Assembly (NCBI GenBank): GCA_002350525.1
Contig: DEFA01000004.1
Span: forward strand, 1-28,884
Direction of reading: 5' to 3'
Length of the DNA: 28,884 bases
Source: Lachnospiraceae bacterium UBA2864
GTDB taxonomy: Bacteria; Bacillota; Clostridia; Lachnospirales; Lachnospiraceae
The translations under genes and the position numbers were made by a program. Positions 23,708 to 28,884 of the stretch are shown here, piece by piece. The notes beneath the pieces were generated by a model, which was not told where the DNA came from, ran no database searches, and was given only the letters and a program-made list of their open reading frames with translations. Each line of letters begins with the position of its first letter. Position 1 is the stretch's first letter.

Positions 23708-25927
23708 TTAATTATCCCATGGAAGCGGCTGTTTTTCTTCCTCTTTAACTTCAGCCTCTGCTTCACCCTCGGCAGGCCATGCATCCTGAGGCTCGGTTTC
23801 ATCGATTTCCGATTCTTCAGCCTCGGCAGCTGCCTCCGGAACTTCAGCCTGAAAAACTCTCACTTTGTTTTTCGAAGTCTTTTCTTTTCCAGCCGTTTTT
23901 GCTGCTTCCTTTTCTTTTTTCTTCTTTTTCTTCTCTTCTTTTGCAGCGGCTTTTTCGGCAGCCTTCTTAGCTTCCTTTTCATCCGCAGCTTTTTCAAGAT
24001 TTACATCGAAACCGGAAGTGAACATCGAGGACTCGTTAATAACTTCACCTTTCTCATTCACCTTAACTTCAAGACTGCTTCCCGTAGCTTCATTGAATAT
24101 CTGCATGAATTCCTTACCCGAGATAGTCTCATGATCGATCAGGTAAGTCGCGATGGCATCGAGAACAGCTTCATTTTCCTTAAGGATCCTGTAAGCCTTA
24201 TCATATGCCGCATTTACAATATTCTTAACTTCGTTATCAATCTTGGTAGCAGTTTCTTCCGAACACTGCATAACACTTCTTCTGTCAAGATATTCACCGG
24301 TTATCGCCTCAAGCTGAACCATACCGAACTTATCAGACATACCGTACATGGTAACCATGGCTCTGGCTTCCTTGGTAGCCTGCTCGATATCATTCGATGC
24401 ACCTGTTGTAACAGACGGGAACTTGATTGCCTCGGCAGCACGTCCACCCATAGCTATAACGATATGAGCCTCCATCTCGGTCTTGGTCTGCAGGTATTTC
24501 TCCTCTTCCGGAGTCTGCCATACATAACCGAGTGCACCACCGGTACGAGGTACGATGGTAATCTTCTGAACCGGCATCGTATGCTTCTGAAGAACCGTAA
24601 GAAGTGCATGTCCCGATTCATGGTAAGCAACTATACTCTTTTCCTCCGCACTGAGGATACGATCTTTCTTCTCCTTACCTGCGAAAACAACTTCCACGGA
24701 CTCAAGAAGATCGTTCTGCGATACCAGTTTTCTACCCTTACGGACCGCAAGAAGCGCGGCTTCGTTGATGATATTTGCAAGATCCGCACCTGCAGATCCG
24801 CTTGTCGCAAATGCAAGTTCATGCAGATCTACCGTCTCATCAAGCTTAACATTCTTGGAATGAACTCTGAGAATATCTTCTCTACCCTTAAGGTCCGGCT
24901 TCTCAACTATGACACGTCTATCGAAACGTCCCGGTCTCAGAAGAGCCTTATCAAGAACCTCAGGTCTGTTGGTAGCCGCAAGGACTATAATACCTTTTTC
25001 CGTATCGAAACCGTCCATTTCCGAAAGCAGCTGGTTAAGAGTCTGCTCACGTTCCGAATCACCGCCCATATGACGGGTATCACGGCTTCGACCGATAGCA
25101 TCGATCTCGTCGATGAATATGATACATGGTGCCTTTGCATTAGCCTGCTTAAAGAGATCTCTTACACGAGATGCTCCGACACCGACATACATTTCAACAA
25201 ATTCAGATCCCGACATTGAGAAGAACGGTACTCCTGCCTCACCGGCAACTGCCTTGGCAAGGAGAGTCTTACCTGTTCCCGGAGGACCTACGAGAAGTGC
25301 TCCCTTAGGAAGCTTGGCACCAATAGCGAGATATCTTTCCGGCTCCTTCAGGAAGTCAACCATCTCCGAAAGAGACTCTTTCGCTTCCTCTTCACCGGCA
25401 ACATCCGCAAAGGTGATTCCCGTTTCCTTCTGCATGCCGTACATCTTAGCATTTGATTTTCCGACACCCATTATTCCGCCGCCGTTCTTGGACATGCTTC
25501 TCATAAAGAGCATCATGACTATATAGAACGCAGCTATCATTACTATCCACGACAGAAGTTCACGGATGAATACATTTCCACCCTCATCTATCGCTTTAAA
25601 CTCGACGCCGGAAGCAGCCAGTCTGTCTACCAGTTCATAATCATCCAGACGTACAACATAGTAAACTACATTCTCTGTTGCAGTATCGGCCTTCTTGGGT
25701 TCAAAGTAGATTTTATCACTGTAAACCTTTACGGAACCGACTTCGTGCTGGTCCACCATCTGTATAAACTTACTGTACTCAACCTCTGTCTCGCCCTTTG
25801 TTCTGTAATTGTTGAACTGGATCCAGAAGATAAGCGTAAGAATAACGGCAATGATGAGCATGATTATCGTGGAATTAAGACCACCCGGCTTCTTTCCGCC
25901 TTCGTTATTGTTATCTTTTTCTCCCAT
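23708..25927 (-). CDS. ftsH: ATP-dependent zinc metalloprotease FtsH with long charged tail
   Basis: FtsH is a membrane AAA+ protease that extracts and degrades membrane and short-lived proteins. Its 739 residues hold a membrane segment (about 19-38), an external domain, a second segment (about 124-143), the AAA+ module and the protease. Walker A is GPPGTGKT (214-221), Walker B IFIDE (270-274), and the second region of homology lies near 318-337 with arginine fingers. The zinc site is HESGH at 436-440 with a probable third ligand Asp513; the usual motif is HEAGH. The pore loop reads MYVG rather than the usual MFVG. From about 640 an extension of 100 residues begins, first Ala/Lys/Glu with a run of Lys, then acidic, ending in PLPWDN. 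It follows glyA by 19 bases. Confidence 0.97.
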   Translation of the reverse strand: MGEKDNNNEGGKKPGGLNSTIIMLIIAVILTLIFWIQFNNYRTKGETEVEYSKFIQMVDQHEVGSVKVYSDKIYFEPKKADTATENVVYYVVRLDDYELVDRLAASGVEFKAIDEGGNVFIRELLSWIVMIAAFYIVMMLFMRSMSKNGGGIMGVGKSNAKMYGMQKETGITFADVAGEEEAKESLSEMVDFLKEPERYLAIGAKLPKGALLVGPPGTGKTLLAKAVAGEAGVPFFSMSGSEFVEMYVGVGASRVRDLFKQANAKAPCIIFIDEIDAIGRSRDTRHMGGDSEREQTLNQLLSEMDGFDTEKGIIVLAATNRPEVLDKALLRPGRFDRRVIVEKPDLKGREDILRVHSKNVKLDETVDLHELAFATSGSAGADLANIINEAALLAVRKGRKLVSQNDLLESVEVVFAGKEKKDRILSAEEKSIVAYHESGHALLTVLQKHTMPVQKITIVPRTGGALGYVWQTPEEEKYLQTKTEMEAHIVIAMGGRAAEAIKFPSVTTGASNDIEQATKEARAMVTMYGMSDKFGMVQLEAITGEYLDRRSVMQCSEETATKIDNEVKNIVNAAYDKAYRILKENEAVLDAIATYLIDHETISGKEFMQIFNEATGSSLEVKVNEKGEVINESSMFTSGFDVNLEKAADEKEAKKAAEKAAAKEEKKKKKKEKEAAKTAGKEKTSKNKVRVFQAEVPEAAAEAEESEIDETEPQDAWPAEGEAEAEVKEEEKQPLPWDN

Positions 25928-25946
25928 TACTTACTCCGCTGTAAAA

Positions 25947-27185
25947 TCAGTCAGCATAAAGAGGATACTTATCTGTAATGCTCTTTACAAGTTCCTCTGC
26001 CTTAGCTGAATCTTCATCAATGATTGCTGCCTTAAATGCATCGGCAATAGTAAACATGTCTTCCTTAACAGCTCCCCTTGTTGTAACTGCCGGAGTTCCG
26101 ACTCTTATACCACTTGTAACGAACGGTGACTTAGGATCGTTAGGAACTGTATTCTTGTTAACTGTAATATGAACTTCGTCAAGAAGCTTCTCAACTTCCT
26201 TACCTGTACGGTTGAGATTCTGAAGATCAACGAGCATAAGGTGATTATCTGTACCACCTGATACAATCTTGAATCCTCTTTCCTGAAGTGCTGCAGCAAG
26301 TGTGCTTGCATTTTCAACTACTCTTCCCATGTAATCCTTGTAATCCTGTGAAAGAGCTTCCTTGAAACATACAGCTTTACCTGCAATTACATGCATAAGA
26401 GGTCCACCCTGGATACCGGGGAAGATAGCCTTATTGAAGTTGTACTTCTCATTGATCTCGTTGCTGCAAAGGATCATTCCTCCACGTGGTCCACGAAGTG
26501 TCTTATGAGTTGTAGTAGTAGTGATATGTGCATATGGGATCGGGCTCATGTGATATCCTGCAGCTACAAGACCTGCGATATGAGCCATATCTACCATAAG
26601 GATAGCACCGACTTCATCAGCGATCTCACGGAACTTCTTGAAATCTATCTCTCTTGCATATGCTGAAGCACCTGCTACGATAAGCTTCGGACGAGCTTCC
26701 TTGGCAATTGCAAGAACGTTATCATAATCGATTCTTCCTTCATCGTTAACGCCGTAAGGAACGGCATTGAAATACTTACCTGACATATTTACAGGACTTC
26801 CGTGTGTAAGGTGTCCGCCGTGGTCAAGGTTCATACCCATAAATGTATCGCCCGGCTCCATAGTAGCGAAGAATACAGCCATATTAGCCTGTGCTCCCGA
26901 ATGAGGCTGAACATTTACATACTCTGCACCGAAAAGCTCCTTAGCTCTTTCTCTTGCAAGATCCTCTACTACATCAACATACTGGCATCCGCCGTAATAT
27001 CTCTTTCCCGGATAACCCTCAGCATACTTGTTAGTAAGAGGGCTTCCCATAGCAGCCATAACTGCCTTGGATGCGATATTTTCAGAAGCTATAAGCTCCA
27101 GATTCTGATTCTGACGATTAATCTCGTCTGTCATTGCTGCAGCAACTTCTGCGTCGATCTTTGTGATTTCTGAAAAATCGTACAT
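25947..27185 (-). CDS. glyA: Serine hydroxymethyltransferase
   Basis: The PLP enzyme interconverts serine and glycine with tetrahydrofolate and supplies one-carbon units. Its 412 residues are the normal bacterial length. The Schiff-base Lys is at 228 (TTTTTHKTLRGPRGG), the PLP-ring Asp at 199 and His202 in VDMAHIAGL, with the N-terminal LIASEN (31-36) and YYGG. All expected motifs are intact. GGAGGAATT lies about ten bases before the ATG. It begins 19 bases after the sirtuin stop and ends 19 before ftsH, so it is inside one operon. Confidence 0.98.
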   Translation of the reverse strand: MYDFSEITKIDAEVAAAMTDEINRQNQNLELIASENIASKAVMAAMGSPLTNKYAEGYPGKRYYGGCQYVDVVEDLARERAKELFGAEYVNVQPHSGAQANMAVFFATMEPGDTFMGMNLDHGGHLTHGSPVNMSGKYFNAVPYGVNDEGRIDYDNVLAIAKEARPKLIVAGASAYAREIDFKKFREIADEVGAILMVDMAHIAGLVAAGYHMSPIPYAHITTTTTHKTLRGPRGGMILCSNEINEKYNFNKAIFPGIQGGPLMHVIAGKAVCFKEALSQDYKDYMGRVVENASTLAAALQERGFKIVSGGTDNHLMLVDLQNLNRTGKEVEKLLDEVHITVNKNTVPNDPKSPFVTSGIRVGTPAVTTRGAVKEDMFTIADAFKAAIIDEDSAKAEELVKSITDKYPLYAD

Positions 27186-27204
27186 TTTAGTAATTCCTCC
27201 AAAA

Positions 27205-27972
27205 TTATTTTACTTTGATCTGTGAGAGAACCTCACCTATTTTATCTTTTATTACAATGTCCGCTTCGCTGTCTCTTGACGTAGGTGCCATATTTAAAAC
27301 AGCCAGATGCTTTCCATTGAAATAATTTATAAATGAAGCAGCCGGATATACAACCAGCGACGTACCTCCTATAATAAGCATATCCGCTCTCTGGATATGC
27401 ATGACCGAACGTGATATGACCTCACTGTCAAGGCCTTCCTCGTACAGGACAACATCAGGTCTTACAACACCTCCGCAGTCCGGGCATCTTGGAATCCCGT
27501 CCGAATCAAGAACAAACTTCATTCCCGCCAGAACGTCATCTTCCGTTCCGTCAAAACGTTTTTTACATCTCATACAGTAGTTTCTGAGAACGCTTCCGTG
27601 CAGCTCCAGCACTTCTCTCGAACCTGCGGCCTGATGAAGGCCGTCTATGTTCTGAGTTACGACAGCCTTAAGCTTTCCCGCAGCCTCAAGTTCCGCGAGC
27701 TTATAATGTGCCGCATTCGGCTTTGCCTTCGGAGCAAGCATCTTGTCTTTGTAAAACTCAAAGAAATCTTCCTGCTTCTGCATAAGAAATGTATGACTTA
27801 CAATAGTTTCGGGCGGATATTTATACTTCTGATGATAAAGTCCGTCCTGGCTTCTGAAATCGGGTATTCCGCTTTCAGTCGAAACTCCCGCTCCGCCAAA
27901 GAATACTATATAATTCGATTCGTCTATGGCCTGCTGCAGTTTCTCGATTCCCAGTTCCGTATCCTTCTCCAT
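27205..27972 (-). CDS. cobB: Sir2 family NAD-dependent protein deacylase (sirtuin)
   Basis: The enzyme removes acyl groups from lysine side chains using NAD+. Its 255 residues show GGAGVSTESGIPDFRS (26-41) for NAD binding, TQNIDGLH (106-113), the catalytic His125 in ELHGS, and the zinc ligands Cys133, Cys136, Cys163 and Cys166. A late GGTSL and LNM match the nicotinamide pocket. The Tyr-x-x-Arg pair of desuccinylating sirtuins is not evident, so deacetylase activity is favoured. The start at 27972 has GGGGGTG six bases upstream. It sits 33 bases after cdaR and 19 before glyA. The symbol is the general bacterial one. Confidence 0.95.
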   Translation of the reverse strand: MEKDTELGIEKLQQAIDESNYIVFFGGAGVSTESGIPDFRSQDGLYHQKYKYPPETIVSHTFLMQKQEDFFEFYKDKMLAPKAKPNAAHYKLAELEAAGKLKAVVTQNIDGLHQAAGSREVLELHGSVLRNYCMRCKKRFDGTEDDVLAGMKFVLDSDGIPRCPDCGGVVRPDVVLYEEGLDSEVISRSVMHIQRADMLIIGGTSLVVYPAASFINYFNGKHLAVLNMAPTSRDSEADIVIKDKIGEVLSQIKVK

Positions 27973-28005
27973 ATTGACACCCCCATTTTGCCACTCGGAA
28001 TAATC

Positions 28006-28884
28006 TTATTCGTCCGTAGATTGTTCGGTCGTGTTCTTTTCGGTAACATAAACCCTGACCGTATAATCACCTACTACATCAAAATCACTGCTTTTCATAA
28101 ACTGAATAGGAACATCATATTCTCCCGGCGCATATTCGGAGTAATCCACGAAAGCACCGAGTTCAGTATTCCTCATACCGTCTATATAATCCGAAAGTCC
28201 GGATACAGTTATGAGATACTGTGTAGGAACGATCATTTTATACGTATAATTCGAATTTACACCTTTTATGGAAATATTCTCTTCCTTTATCGGAAGCTTC
28301 TTCTGTACATGCTCCTCAAGCGTTATGCTGACCGCAATCTGCTGATTCGGATCATACAAAAAAGTCTCTTCCGGAAGATAACCGCTTATAAGCATATTCT
28401 CTTCTATGCTTTCGGTCGCATCAGCTACGGATATATCCGGTATAACTATTTCGTTCACTCCTTCGAGCGCCTCTTCCGTACCATATATAACGACTTCCTG
28501 AGGTGTATAACTGAGTGTCTTTATAGAATATCCTTCCGCAGGATTTCCTGTCGTATACAGTTCAATCGGAACTGTCTTGGTAGGATATATCGGTACATTT
28601 ACCGTAACTTCCGTATTTGACAGGCTTATATGCTTATTCTCTAGCGATTTACCATAGGCATCAAATGCCATTATGCTGACTTTTTCATCAAATGTACTGC
28701 TGTTTCCGTTCAGTCTGACAACGGCTCTGAGCTCCGTAATAGTCGAAAGAACGGATGCAGGTCCTTCCACGGTTACAAGGTTCGGTGTAGGAACACATGT
28801 ACCGAGTGCCCTTCCGTCCGCAACGCTTCCCGTTGTAACAATCTTTATCGGAAGCTCTATCGACGCCGTATCCTCTATACTGAG
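28006..28884 (-). CDS. cdaR: YbbR-domain protein, CdaR-like, N-terminus cut by window edge
   Basis: The frame is open from the right edge to a TAA at 28006 (292 residues visible); a GTG at 28770 is internal, not the start. The segment is beta-rich and repeats YbbR signatures: VTVEGPASVL near the edge, VVIYGTEEALEGVNEI, and YLITVSGLSDYIDGM, i.e. about three YbbR units. Each is typical of CdaR, a membrane-anchored external regulator of the c-di-AMP cyclase CdaA. The N-terminal membrane anchor and any cdaA would lie to the right, outside the window. The acidic/Thr tail (TEKNTTEQSTDE) is disordered. It starts the visible part of the cdaR-sirtuin-glyA-ftsH run. Confidence 0.9.
   Translation of the reverse strand, partial: LSIEDTASIELPIKIVTTGSVADGRALGTCVPTPNLVTVEGPASVLSTITELRAVVRLNGNSSTFDEKVSIMAFDAYGKSLENKHISLSNTEVTVNVPIYPTKTVPIELYTTGNPAEGYSIKTLSYTPQEVVIYGTEEALEGVNEIVIPDISVADATESIEENMLISGYLPEETFLYDPNQQIAVSITLEEHVQKKLPIKEENISIKGVNSNYTYKMIVPTQYLITVSGLSDYIDGMRNTELGAFVDYSEYAPGEYDVPIQFMKSSDFDVVGDYTVRVYVTEKNTTEQSTDE

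Noticed and set aside
24131..25219. Plus-strand open frame of 362 codons opposite ftsH
   Set aside because: It mirrors the highly conserved AAA+ region of ftsH, the product looks random (rich in Arg, Leu, Ser, Cys), and nothing supports expression.
27598..28620. Plus-strand open frame of 340 codons opposite the sirtuin and cdaR
   Set aside because: It spans two minus-strand genes and their gap; the product is Arg/Ile/Tyr-rich without motifs, typical of a shadow frame.
28006..28770. GTG at 28770 as the start of the YbbR protein
   Set aside because: The same frame stays open to the right edge and encodes further YbbR-like sequence (ELPIKIV, VPTPNLVTVEG), so the gene is cut by the window.

Overview
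The window reads as chromosomal DNA of an anaerobic, low-to-moderate GC Firmicute of the class Clostridia, most likely a Lachnospiraceae-type gut or rumen bacterium. The evidence is AGGAGG-type ribosome binding sites, sigma-A-like promoters, a desulfoferrodoxin-type superoxide reductase, a DnaE replicase close to the E. coli numbering, Listeria-Bacteroides (InlB B) surface repeats, a CdaR/YbbR protein and an FtsH with a charged tail. I infer the family from these proteins and cannot confirm it without a search. Almost every gene is on the minus strand; only yfbR is on plus.

Read in the direction of transcription (right to left), the layout is as follows. (1) 28884-23663: cdaR (cut by the right edge), a sirtuin, glyA and ftsH form one tightly spaced run that ends at a strong terminator shared with the convergent yfbR. 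(2) 22859-17698: a CapA-like metallophosphatase lipoprotein, an OmpR-type response regulator, its sensor kinase and a second lipoprotein form an envelope-sensing operon, divergent from yfbR. (3) 17642-10796: a perfect-consensus promoter (TTGACA-N17-TATAAT) and a structured leader precede a MoxR/Bat operon: moxR, DUF58, a one-TM protein, two membrane-anchored VWA proteins, a TPR protein and a SEC-C protein. (4) 10802-10611: a tRNA-Thr(CGU) with its own promoter and terminator. (5) 10492-8490: guaB and superoxide reductase, closed by a strong terminator. (6) 8470-1: a DUF5662 protein, dnaE, a polytopic membrane protein, a family-2 glycosyltransferase and a large secreted repeat protein cut by the left edge.

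The most notable points are the following. The IMP dehydrogenase matches the Tritrichomonas foetus enzyme residue number for residue number at the catalytic and drug-selectivity positions, as far as I can recall that sequence. A surface-protein module is tied by overlaps to the replicase gene dnaE, and its product carries 210-bp tandem repeats in exact register. One Bat protein has an acidic, aromatic-rich insertion inside its VWA domain. The moxR leader has two abutting hairpins and a possible second promoter. I see no mobile element, CRISPR array, phage or obvious new defence system here; most of the window is housekeeping and envelope biology, and the unusual features are in gene arrangement and protein variants.
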